Assembly: GCA_964544155.1 (NCBI GenBank)
Contig: CAZJAH010000002.1
Coordinates: 145,377-209,376, forward strand
Origin: CAZJAH01 sp964544155
GTDB lineage: Bacteria > Bacteroidota > Ignavibacteria > Kapaibacteriales > UBA2268
Direction: 5' to 3'
Length of the DNA: 64,000 nucleotides
This document shows, piece after piece, positions 53,236 to 60,771 of the stretch. Position 1 is the stretch's first letter; every line of letters starts with the position of its first letter. The notes under the pieces were generated by a model. The model made no database searches and was not told the origin of the DNA. It worked only from the letters and a program-made list of their open reading frames with translations. A program made the position numbers and the translations under genes.

Positions 53236-54825
53236 TTACTTTTCCTTAAGATGAAAAATTATTTCTGAATAAGTATTAGACCTGTCTTTTTCTACCCTAT
53301 TTAATACTGGTCTTAAATATTTATTGATAATCTTCATATTCGATAACTCAGCAATTTTTGGGTACAAATTATATTTGTCATTTGCTACTAAAAAAATATC
53401 ATAATCCGATTTTAAAAATTTCTTGCAATTAATAAGTGTATCAGCTATTCCAATTGTATAATTTTCTCTAGCTTTCTTGCCTTGGCCTTTGGATAAAGGC
53501 CCAATTTCTAACTCATCTTGCCTTTCAAATCCAAAGAGTTCATAAGAATAAGCATGTTGTTCATGATAATCAATCAACCCAACATATGGAGGGCTAGAAA
53601 AGATACCTTTTACTTTCTTATCTTTTAACAGATCACCGAATTCTTTATTTATTCCATAAATCTTTTCAATAATGTTAATAGATCTAGAGTCACCAGTTAA
53701 GCATATTTGAAATGTATCAGTTCTTAATCTATCAAATTCTTGAAAGCGCTTTAAAGTATCTTTTGTATACCTCAACCACCAATTTAAAATTGAAAATATA
53801 GGTTTGCAAATTTTACTGTGTTTCTTGCAATAATAAGTTTTTAATACAGGCTCTTTTAAAGTGGCTAAATCTGCATGAGTGGTTGCTCTACAAGATCTTA
53901 TTGTTCTACTTAAAACAATAGCTAGAATTTTTTTTATATCAGAATTGGATACTTTTTTTATTTCATTAAAAATAAAATCAATTTCTTTTCTAACTGTTGC
54001 TGTAAACCATTTATCAAGAAAATTAGTTGAACTGCCTGCATTACTAGGGATTTTATATTTATTAATCAAACAATTATAGACTAATTCAAATTCTTTTTCC
54101 TTTTCTTTTGAATATTTCATTTCATCAACTTCACCAGCCCTAATTTTTTTCTTGAACTCTGGTGATGGAAAATATTGATTATTAAAATGGGATAGTTCAT
54201 TAAGTAGCTCTTCTTCAAAAAGTAAATTACTTTTGTCACTTTGAAAAAGTTTTAAATTGTTAGTGATTTTATCAATGACAGTTTTTAATGTGCCTATATC
54301 ATGCTTTTTTATCTTGATATTGCTGATCAATGCGTTGAACGCAGATATGTCAATACCTATTGCATTTATACCTAACTCGTTAGCTTGAACTAATGTTGTA
54401 CCACTACCACAGAATGGATCTAAAATGATATCTTGAGAATGAAAAAAAACATCATTTTTGTATTTATCTGTATGGGAATCAATAAAATATTCAACTAGTT
54501 GAGGTATAAATTTACCTTTATAAGGGTGTATTCTATGTACGTGTTTTGTTCTTTCTGATTCTTTATATTCGGCAAATGATAAATTCCAGTTTAAATCATC
54601 TCCTATTTTTTTTTTCCAGTTTAATTCATTGTCATTAAGATCGTAATACTTTTTTAATTCTTTAATATCAACTAAAATACTACCATTAATGCCATGCTTT
54701 GTAATTCTTCCATACTGGATTAAATATGATATATTTGATACTGATACACTTCTATTTTTATATTGAGAAGCCCAATTTGCAGCTTCCTTCAAGGTGACAT
54801 ATCTATGGTGGAAAAAGCTATTCAT
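53236..54825 (-). CDS. DNA methyltransferase of the type II system, with N-terminal DNA-binding domain
   Basis: 529 residues. Residues 1-62 resemble an excisionase/MerR-like helix-turn-helix (YVTLKEAANWASQYKNRSVS). Motif I is DPFCGSGTT (136-144), preceded by HRIHPYKGKFIPQLVEYFI; the catalytic motif IV is SPPY (411-414), which favours N4-cytosine, with N6-adenine possible. About 270 residues between the two should hold target recognition. It modifies the DNA that the adjacent endonuclease would cut. The N-terminal domain might repress its own operon. AT-rich like its partner. Confidence 0.85.
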   Translation of the reverse strand: MNSFFHHRYVTLKEAANWASQYKNRSVSVSNISYLIQYGRITKHGINGSILVDIKELKKYYDLNDNELNWKKKIGDDLNWNLSFAEYKESERTKHVHRIHPYKGKFIPQLVEYFIDSHTDKYKNDVFFHSQDIILDPFCGSGTTLVQANELGINAIGIDISAFNALISNIKIKKHDIGTLKTVIDKITNNLKLFQSDKSNLLFEEELLNELSHFNNQYFPSPEFKKKIRAGEVDEMKYSKEKEKEFELVYNCLINKYKIPSNAGSSTNFLDKWFTATVRKEIDFIFNEIKKVSNSDIKKILAIVLSRTIRSCRATTHADLATLKEPVLKTYYCKKHSKICKPIFSILNWWLRYTKDTLKRFQEFDRLRTDTFQICLTGDSRSINIIEKIYGINKEFGDLLKDKKVKGIFSSPPYVGLIDYHEQHAYSYELFGFERQDELEIGPLSKGQGKKARENYTIGIADTLINCKKFLKSDYDIFLVANDKYNLYPKIAELSNMKIINKYLRPVLNRVEKDRSNTYSEIIFHLKEK

Positions 54826-55162
54826 TTTTTACACGTATAATTTTAAAATTCAATAAACTACAAAAAATTTTAAACTTCCAAAAATTTGAATATTAATCAA
54901 TACCAAATACTAACTATGTAAAAATGTTAGCATAATGTCTTACCATTTTAATATTATTTAATAATAGAACCTATACAGCCGAATTAAACTCAATCAGCCT
55001 GTCCCACTCGATATTGCCTTCCTGATCGCAGAAGTCCGGAAAATACTCTCATTTCGAATATTAAAAAATGAAACACTGATCAGATAACACATCAAATCGA
55101 CTCAAAGCTACAAAAGCAGGAGACTATCAACCCCGGCTTTTGTGTATGTTTTGGAAATAGGC
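54826..55162. other. Gene-free stretch upstream of the restriction-modification genes
   Basis: About 340 bases. The first half is very AT-rich and should hold the methyltransferase promoter; a frame at about 54976-55052 on the minus strand reads EYFPDFCDQEGNIEWDRLIE, then a few residues and a stop, and looks like the end of a former gene. No RNA or terminator is clear. Confidence 0.5.
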
Positions 55163-55672
55163 CTATGCTTCCAGCCTTTCCTTATATTTTTTTGGATACT
55201 CAAAAAATGAAAGCTCCCCGTTTTCGGTTTCGACGTCATCCCAATTGTTAATTTTGAATTCTATACCGACTATGCCGCATGTAGGCACATTATCGAAATG
55301 ATTACCGCTGAAATAGGAAGCCAGTGAAGTAATATCGGGATTGTGCCCGAAAAGCATAACTGTATCGTACTTGCGCTCAGTTTTCTTAAGAAGGCTGATG
55401 ATGTATTTAGGCCCCTTTTCATATATGCCCATATCTGTGATAATGGCCTCTTCAGGATAACCGAGAACCTGAGCGTATGTTTTGGCAGTAGTGACTGCCC
55501 TGTTAGCCGGACTCGAAATGATCAGCCCAGGATTAATGCCTTTATCCTTAATGGCATCGGCCATTATGGGTGCGTCTTTGTTTCCCCTGTCATTAAGAGG
55601 CCGTTCAAAATCCGTCCAATCGTCGTTTTCCCAGCTTGATTTCGCGTGCCTTACCAGGATGAGTTTCTTCAT
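55163..55672 (-). CDS. sixA: SixA-like phosphohistidine phosphatase
   Basis: 169 residues of the histidine phosphatase superfamily: LILVRHAKSSWEND (catalytic RHA) and MLFGHNPDITSLASYF (second His). SixA removes phosphate from histidines in phosphorelay or PTS proteins. The short size without an extra domain fits SixA rather than phosphoglycerate mutase. Confidence 0.9.
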   Translation of the reverse strand: MKKLILVRHAKSSWENDDWTDFERPLNDRGNKDAPIMADAIKDKGINPGLIISSPANRAVTTAKTYAQVLGYPEEAIITDMGIYEKGPKYIISLLKKTERKYDTVMLFGHNPDITSLASYFSGNHFDNVPTCGIVGIEFKINNWDDVETENGELSFFEYPKKYKERLEA

Positions 55673-55741
55673 ATATAGTTAAAAATTGGTTTAAAAATTT
55701 ATCCTAACTTAACTAAATGCGAATAAAAACGGAAGATATTT

Positions 55742-57061
55742 TTATTTTTGGCCGAACAGATTAACTTCATTTTGATAGGCGGCGCGAATCATACCGGCCT
55801 GTTTTTTATCTCCCTTTTTCGAATAAGCTTTTTCAAGCATCTCGCAGATTTTTTTCCTCAGATCCCGCCTTTTTGTTTTATCATCTACCTGTAGCCAGGC
55901 TTTTTGATCGAAATATGTCTTTAGTTTGTTGATAACTAAAATCGGCCTAGCTGCGCTGTCTTTTTCAGAGCTTTTAATCGCTTTATCTAGAGTTTCTGTA
56001 ACCAACACGGAAAAATCAGTTTTAGGCAGACCGTTTTTTTTCTTTGATGTATTATATGACGAAATTCTTTCCGATAGAGCGTAAACAATATTCTCATCGG
56101 TAAAATCATAAATATCGAATTTAATTTTGACAGCCGGGCGTACTCTGATATAAACGGAATGAGCGTCCCTTGGGAATCCGGCATTTTTTAAACATTGGAT
56201 TATCTCTTTTGCTTTTTTATAATTTATGTTTGTTTCAGTAAGCGTTAATCCCCCCCTGATAAATATTTCACCCGAAAGCCCCGTAAACCTGTGGAACTGA
56301 GTCATAAGCATTTGCCTGATGAATTGCCCCTGGTTATAGGTGCGCTGGAAATCATCACCTCCTAGGCCTGAGCGTGCCCTTAGCACCTGCAGGGTAGATT
56401 TAGAATCCTTATAGCCCAGCCATTCCAATATGCCCATAGCTTGCGAAAAGCCAAATTCCACATAATAATGTATGTGATCAACACCTGCGATTTTGGCGAG
56501 TGAATCAAGGTAAACGCGTCGCCCTTTTACCGCACGGAGAATAGTCAGCTTATTTTGAACGGTGGTATCTTCCAGGCCGCAATCTGTTTCAGTATCGCGG
56601 GGTATGGAGGTGATCTCGATTATGCCTTTATCTATCAGTATTGACAGCACATGGTTGGCGTCGGCATGCTTGTATCTGCTGCCCAGCCTTGAATCCACAC
56701 CGGTTACAGCAATATTTATCCTTCTGCCGTCAAAAACCCTTCTCCTGCCAAAAGCTGCCTGATCGTCCTGCCTGAGCGCCAGTACAGAGCTGTCGCTAAC
56801 CCGCAGGGCTGAGCCGTATTTATCAGTGCTTATTGCTTCGATAAAGGCTTTAGAGTAAGTTTTTGATGTGTCGAGGCTGCTGTCACCAGGATTTGTTATT
56901 CGTACTTTTTCGATTTTATCTTTTGATTTAGCAATTTTTTTTACGTTATTTGATGAATATATGAAAATTGCCGCAAGAAGCAAAAGTATCCCGGTCAGAG
57001 ATAATATTGATCCCACAAATATTTTAAAAATAAGTCCGAATTTCCTGCTATTTGTTTTCAC
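55742..57061 (-). CDS. LCP (LytR-CpsA-Psr)-family protein
   Basis: 439 residues: one N-terminal membrane helix (about 9-34), then the LCP domain: INIAVTGVDSRLG, ADANHVLSILI, EITSIPRDT, and the catalytic Arg region in FQRTYNQGQFIRQML. It ends with about 100 helical residues. In Gram-positives LCP enzymes attach glycopolymers to peptidoglycan; in diderms, other polymers or a different acceptor are likely. No glycopolymer cluster is adjacent. Confidence 0.82.
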   Translation of the reverse strand: MKTNSRKFGLIFKIFVGSILSLTGILLLLAAIFIYSSNNVKKIAKSKDKIEKVRITNPGDSSLDTSKTYSKAFIEAISTDKYGSALRVSDSSVLALRQDDQAAFGRRRVFDGRRINIAVTGVDSRLGSRYKHADANHVLSILIDKGIIEITSIPRDTETDCGLEDTTVQNKLTILRAVKGRRVYLDSLAKIAGVDHIHYYVEFGFSQAMGILEWLGYKDSKSTLQVLRARSGLGGDDFQRTYNQGQFIRQMLMTQFHRFTGLSGEIFIRGGLTLTETNINYKKAKEIIQCLKNAGFPRDAHSVYIRVRPAVKIKFDIYDFTDENIVYALSERISSYNTSKKKNGLPKTDFSVLVTETLDKAIKSSEKDSAARPILVINKLKTYFDQKAWLQVDDKTKRRDLRKKICEMLEKAYSKKGDKKQAGMIRAAYQNEVNLFGQK

Positions 57062-57184
57062 TGCGCTATTTCGGCGGTTAACCGTTCCTTAATCAGGTAT
57101 AAACACATCTATAACATTCAAACTTAATAAAGAAGTATCAAAAATTCCATTAAATTTTGTAATAATTTTGCCGAAAATTATATT

Positions 57185-57544
57185 ATGCTAACAAGCAGCA
57201 TAAATAACAGTTACGTGAAACCGATTCAGAAACCGGATTCAAAGCTTACTGAACGGGCCCACACGGCATCGCCTTTCAGCGGGAAAATCTCTGATAGGCT
57301 CGATAGCTTTTTTAACCTCGGACGGGCAGCAGATTTCGATATGTCGGATATGAGCAATGATGAAAAAGAAACATACCTTAAAACGCTCGCGGCGCTGCTC
57401 AAGGAGGGTATTGTCGGCTATGATTATTATGAAGTCAACGGCAGAATAGAAAAACGCTTTATTACCACGCAAATAGGCCGCCCCACGGTAGATCCCGATG
57501 AAAGAAAGATACTGAATTACAAGCCATTCGACAGATACATGTGA
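57185..57544 (+). CDS. Hypothetical small soluble protein
   Basis: 119 residues, not recognised. It has a Ser/Pro-rich disordered start, an acidic middle (DMSDMSNDEKETYLKTLAAL) with a helix, and a basic/aromatic C-terminal part (IVGYDYYEVNGRIEKRFITT). No signal or membrane segment. The upstream region has a TAATTTTG (57163-57170) that fits a Bacteroidota -7 element, but no -33 is seen. The gene is well isolated and its codon use looks normal, so it is probably real. Confidence 0.55.
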   Translation: MLTSSINNSYVKPIQKPDSKLTERAHTASPFSGKISDRLDSFFNLGRAADFDMSDMSNDEKETYLKTLAALLKEGIVGYDYYEVNGRIEKRFITTQIGRPTVDPDERKILNYKPFDRYM

Positions 57545-57636
57545 TAGCTGTTTAAATACTTAACTAATCTTAATTTAATGTCCTTGAATTATTAATTATT
57601 TTAGAAGTTGTTGTTTGATCAATAGTTCTTTAAAAC

Positions 57637-58197
57637 GTGGAAATTGTTTATCTGGTATTTCTGGGTATTGGTTTATCTATTGACAGCTTCACGGCCAGCT
57701 TGTCAACGGGTATTTGTATGCCTCTGGGCGGCCAAAAAAGAGCCCTTTATGTTGCATTTGTAATGAGCTTTTTCCAGGGTATAATGCCATTTATCGGCTG
57801 GATGGCCGGTAAGGGTCTTGAGCAACACATATCGGCTTTTGACCATTGGATAGCTTTCGTTATGCTTTCAGCTATCGGAATAAAAATGATACATGATTCA
57901 TTTTCAAAAAATTACAGGGATGAATGCGCCTGCCCCTCAAGGCCTGCCGTACTCTTTTCGATGGCGATAGCTACCAGCATCGACGCGTTGATCGTCGGTA
58001 TAGGCCTTGGATTGGTTGGGGCTGATATTTACTCGGCGGTATTTTTTATAGGAATGATGACCTTTATATTTTCTTACGGCGGTATATGGCTTGGGCGGCG
58101 TTTGGGCAATAGAATTAAATTCCGCTTTGAAGTGATCGGCGGGATCATATTAATAGGACTGGGCCTAAAAATACTGATAGAGCATCTCAACGCCTGA
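57637..58197 (+). CDS. mntP: Manganese efflux pump MntP
   Basis: 186 residues with six helices in two repeats: LGIGLSIDSFTASLSTG in the first and AIATSIDALIVGIGLG in the second, both holding the metal-binding Asp as in MntP. It exports Mn2+. The start is a GTG; no Mn riboswitch (yybP-ykoY type) could be recognised in the 92 bases upstream. Confidence 0.93.
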   Translation: MEIVYLVFLGIGLSIDSFTASLSTGICMPLGGQKRALYVAFVMSFFQGIMPFIGWMAGKGLEQHISAFDHWIAFVMLSAIGIKMIHDSFSKNYRDECACPSRPAVLFSMAIATSIDALIVGIGLGLVGADIYSAVFFIGMMTFIFSYGGIWLGRRLGNRIKFRFEVIGGIILIGLGLKILIEHLNA

Positions 58198-58257
58198 AAT
58201 AGAAAGAAAATTTTGGATTATTGAGTAATTATTCGCAATTTTGTATTCTGTAAAAAT

Positions 58258-58332
58258 CGGGGCATGGCGCAGTCCGGTTAGCGCGCCTGCTTTGGGAGCA
58301 GGAGGCCGCAGGTTCGAATCCTGCTGCCCCGA
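58258..58332 (+). tRNA. tRNA-Pro (anticodon TGG)
   Basis: 75 bases including the discriminator. Acceptor stem CGGGGCA / TGCCCCG, D-arm GGCGCAGTCCGGTTAGCGCG-like, anticodon stem CCTGC / GCAGG around loop TTTGGGA (anticodon TGG), T-arm with GGTTCGAATC. CCA is not encoded. A terminator follows closely. Confidence 0.96.
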
Positions 58333-58335
58333 CAG

Positions 58336-58375
58336 AAAAAGGATATTGGCTTTGAGCCGGTATCCTTTTTTTTTG
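58336..58375 (+). terminator. Intrinsic terminator after tRNA-Pro
   Basis: Stem AAAAAGGATA / TATCCTTTTT with an inner GGC/GCC pair and a run of nine T. Confidence 0.9.
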
Positions 58376-58485
58376 TTTACAGAAATTGCTTAAATGATCA
58401 AAATTTAATTTTTTTTCTTAAAGTAATATTTTTGTCAATGAAAATTAGTATTCAAGCTTGAAACAATTTTATTGCATTAACTTGC

Positions 58486-58734
58486 ATGTCCATTTATAAA
58501 AATTCTGCACAATACCATCAAGAATTTGAGATAGAAGGGATAAATAGAGGTAGAGTAGCAGCAAATGCTACTATTGATTTCTGTGCAGGTGCGGGATTTG
58601 CTGGCTCATGTATAGCAGCAGCTCCGTGGACTGGAGGCACATCAGTTCATGCGGCAGTAGTTGGAACTGTAAAAGTTGCTGCTGCCGCTTCAGCAACAGC
58701 AGATTGGCTCGGCAGTCTTTTTGATGTTTGGTAA
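58486..58734 (+). CDS. Small Gly/Ala-rich hydrophobic protein, bacteriocin-like
   Basis: 82 residues. The first 25 are polar and charged (MSIYKNSAQYHQEFEIEGIN), the remainder is a hydrophobic Gly/Ala stretch with two cysteines nine apart (FCAGAGFAGSCIAAAP) and a Trp-rich end (ADWLGSLFDVW). This leader-plus-hydrophobic core layout resembles class II bacteriocin precursors, but there is no double-Gly leader site; it might instead be a membrane-associated peptide of another sort. A TATTTTTG (58427-58434) lies 51 bases before the start. No Shine-Dalgarno. It lies just behind tRNA-Pro, a frequent integration site, and is followed by a small membrane protein (58801), like an immunity gene. Confidence 0.5.
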   Translation: MSIYKNSAQYHQEFEIEGINRGRVAANATIDFCAGAGFAGSCIAAAPWTGGTSVHAAVVGTVKVAAAASATADWLGSLFDVW

Positions 58735-58749
58735 GATTTTTTTAGAATT

Positions 58750-58779
58750 AATCTGGGCTAGGTTCTCCTAGTCCAGATT
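58750..58779 (+). promoter_or_regulatory. Strong RNA hairpin between the two small genes
   Basis: Arms AATCTGGGCTAGG and CCTAGTCCAGATT pair over 13 bp (one G-U) with loop TTCT, plus a further T-A at the base (58749 with 58780). No T-run follows, so it is not a normal terminator. It sits 21 bases before the downstream start and may protect the upstream message from decay or lower the downstream gene's expression. Confidence 0.7.
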
Positions 58780-58800
58780 ATCAATATGGGAGAATTTCTT

Positions 58801-59154
58801 ATGAAAATAATATCTTTTTTGTTATTTTTATTATCAGTAGTGTTTTTTTTACTGACCTTTTTTGAATTTAATACTGCTGAATTGAAACTGCTTTATCTGT
58901 CAGGAGCTAGTTTTTTATCACTCTCCATTCTGACTGATAGCTTATTTATTCGGTTTACCCTCACCAGAGTGGTATCATATTTACTTGCCGGGTTTATCGG
59001 CATTTCCTGGATATTATTGATCAGCGGCGCGGTGGAGAATTTGCTTTATTACAGAAGCGTTCACGGTATAGCATCTTTATCATTCCTCGTCTTATTTATC
59101 CCCTCATTTAAAAAAGGTATAAACAATAAAACTACAGAAATAATTATGAAGTAG
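58801..59154 (+). CDS. Small four-helix membrane protein, possible immunity partner
   Basis: 117 residues from the ATG at 58801, which has GGGAG eight bases upstream; the ATG at 58786 is less likely. Four membrane helices, short loops, basic C-terminus (KKGINNKTTEIIMK). No family recognised. Small multi-helix proteins directly after a bacteriocin-like gene are often immunity proteins; here that is an inference from position and shape only. Confidence 0.6.
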   Translation: MKIISFLLFLLSVVFFLLTFFEFNTAELKLLYLSGASFLSLSILTDSLFIRFTLTRVVSYLLAGFIGISWILLISGAVENLLYYRSVHGIASLSFLVLFIPSFKKGINNKTTEIIMK

Positions 59155-59205
59155 AAATCGAAATATCCTATTCTTTTTGTTAGCGAAGCTTGCCGGAAGA
59201 AAGAT

Positions 59206-59296
59206 ACTCACACAAAGACGCGAAGAGCGCGAAGGGAAGAATGTCCCCTCAAATAAACCTTAGCGGGCTTAGCGGCTTTACGCGATATATCTTTGT
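59206..59296. repeat. Dispersed intergenic repeat with imperfect inverted arms
   Basis: ACTCACACAAAGACGCGAAG on the left and, on the other strand, ACAAAGATATATCGCGTAAA running into GCCGCTAAGCCCGC show the same AAAG.CGC.AAG pattern, so the arms are inverted copies. 'CACAAAGACGC...' repeats of this type are common in intergenic DNA of many phyla. No gene in this 270-base gap. Confidence 0.6.
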
Positions 59297-59423
59297 ATTT
59301 AATAAAGGGCTTCTATCCAATAGCATATTGTAAGTTTATCAGAGCTTAGCTAATTTTGCAATCCGGAGTATTCACATAAAGCATTATTATTCACGGTCAA
59401 TATTAATAACAGGAGTTTTGGGA

Positions 59424-60008
59424 ATGAAAACGCTAATTTTTTTTATCGCGGTTTTTGTTTTTCTTGGTTCCGGTACAGCTTTCTCACAGCAAAATGTATC
59501 AGAAAAAGGCAAAGATATTCATTACTTACATTCGCTTGAAACAAGCCCTGTTTCGCCCCTTTTGCAAATGATCGATAAAGGGATCTGGGGTATTAAATAC
59601 GGTTACGCGCCAACGCGGAAAGATGAAATTCACTTTGGGCTGGCTTACATGAACCTTTATTTTGATGAAGGAAATACCAATTCTCCCGGCCTGATATTCG
59701 GCTACCGCCGCTATATCTGGAAAGATCTCTTTGTAGAGTATGAAATTTGGCCCTGCTACGACAAATTCTATGAAAAGAATGAAGATAAGTATTACGAAAG
59801 CTTTGACCTTTGGAATGAATTCCGCGTGGGCTACAAGTTCGATTTTACCATAAGCGACCTGCCATTCCATGTTAATGTCACCTGGCCGTTCGGATTCGGG
59901 CTGTACAGTTCTAATAAACCGGACAGCTTTTATGACAGGATGGATCAGGGTTTCGGCGATAAATACTTTTTCCATTTCCCATTGGTATTTATTGGGTATA
60001 AGTTTTAG
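59424..60008 (+). CDS. Exported outer-membrane barrel-like protein
   Basis: 194 residues from ATG 59424 (AGGAG eight bases upstream; a TTG two codons earlier is not needed). Signal peptide (1-22), then aromatic, alternating strands (WGIKYGYAPTRKDEIHFGLA; YRRYIWKDLFVEYEIWPCYD) and a terminal strand ending YKF. It is a likely eight-strand barrel of unknown role. A terminator follows. Confidence 0.7.
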   Translation: MKTLIFFIAVFVFLGSGTAFSQQNVSEKGKDIHYLHSLETSPVSPLLQMIDKGIWGIKYGYAPTRKDEIHFGLAYMNLYFDEGNTNSPGLIFGYRRYIWKDLFVEYEIWPCYDKFYEKNEDKYYESFDLWNEFRVGYKFDFTISDLPFHVNVTWPFGFGLYSSNKPDSFYDRMDQGFGDKYFFHFPLVFIGYKF

Positions 60009-60031
60009 TTAGAACCACTTTTTATTTAGAG

Positions 60032-60078
60032 CAACTCTTAGTTCGGAAGGCATCTCTCAGAAGGGTTGTCTTTTTTTT
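60032..60078 (+). terminator. Intrinsic terminator
   Basis: CAACTCTT / AAGGGTTG (one G-U) around a 21-base loop, then TCTTTTTTTT. Confidence 0.75.
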
Positions 60079-60136
60079 GAAAAAAAAGTATTTCGAGCTT
60101 GCTTTACTAATAAAAAATGCTTAAGTTTATGAGCAT

Positions 60137-60607
60137 ATGCCCAAAAGATGTAAGAAATATATATCGCGGATGCCGGGAATAAGCGTTTACAAGCCGGTAG
60201 GAGTCAGATCGAAGGATCTGACTGAGATTATAATAAGCCTGGATGAATACGAAGCTCTGAGGCTTGCCGACCATGAAGGAATGTATCATGAGGAAGCAGC
60301 CCGGCAAATGAATGTATCCCGGCAGACTTTTGGAAGAATTATCGAAAACGCGAGAAAGAAAACCGCCGGCGCCCTGATAAGCGGGGCCGCTATAATTATA
60401 GAGGGCGGTGATGTTGAAATAAAAAAGGAGGCTGATATGCCTAATTTAAACAGGACAGGCCCTGAAGGAAAAGGGCCAAGATCAGGAAGGCAGCTGGGTA
60501 AATGTAAAAACAAAGAAGAGAATGCTCCTGAGTACGGTCCTCGAAAAGGACGCGGTATGGGACTTGGCCGATGTAAGAACAGAGGCATGGGGAACAACAA
60601 TGATTAG
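60137..60607 (+). CDS. DUF134-DUF5320 fusion protein
   Basis: 156 residues. Residues 1-98 are DUF134: MPKRCKKYISRMPGISVYKP, LDEYEALRLADHEGMYHEEA and the helix-turn-helix QMNVSRQTFGRIIENARKK, a predicted DNA-binding protein. From Met101 it continues as a DUF5320-like Gly/Arg/Cys-rich segment (MPNLNRTGPEGKGPRSGRQL and two Cys-Lys-Asn pairs). Both families often neighbour iron-sulfur/NifX-type proteins in anaerobes; here they are joined. A strong Shine-Dalgarno lies in front of Met101, so the second part may also be made alone. Confidence 0.82.
   Translation: MPKRCKKYISRMPGISVYKPVGVRSKDLTEIIISLDEYEALRLADHEGMYHEEAARQMNVSRQTFGRIIENARKKTAGALISGAAIIIEGGDVEIKKEADMPNLNRTGPEGKGPRSGRQLGKCKNKEENAPEYGPRKGRGMGLGRCKNRGMGNNND
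60437..60607 (+). CDS. Possible separate DUF5320-like product from an internal start
   Basis: 56 residues in the same frame as the longer gene. AAAGGAGG (60424-60431) sits five bases before this ATG, a better ribosome site than any seen for the longer gene start. The family normally begins with M-P-x-x-x-x-T-G-P-x-G-x-G-P as here (MPNLNRTGPEGKGP). It would be a Gly/Arg-rich protein with two cysteines. Whether it is truly made is untested. Confidence 0.5.
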   Translation: MPNLNRTGPEGKGPRSGRQLGKCKNKEENAPEYGPRKGRGMGLGRCKNRGMGNNND

Positions 60608-60771
60608 AAGGTAAAGGCTGCTGACCGAAGGGAAGCGGCCTTATTCTAACTGCTGTTTGCCTTCACAACTAAGAGATACTCTCCGGAACCTCAGTATTCG
60701 CACTAAAAGCTCTTCCCTTTCGTGAATATTATTTAATATTCCATAAATTATTCAAACAGAAATTATTATTT

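Noticed and set aside
57545..57636. Manganese riboswitch upstream of mntP
   Set aside because: The 92-base leader lacks the GC-rich paired elements expected for the yybP-ykoY class.
60611..60639. AAGGCTGCT / AGCGGCCTT hairpin after the DUF134 gene
   Set aside because: The stem is fair but no T-run follows, so function as a terminator is not supported.
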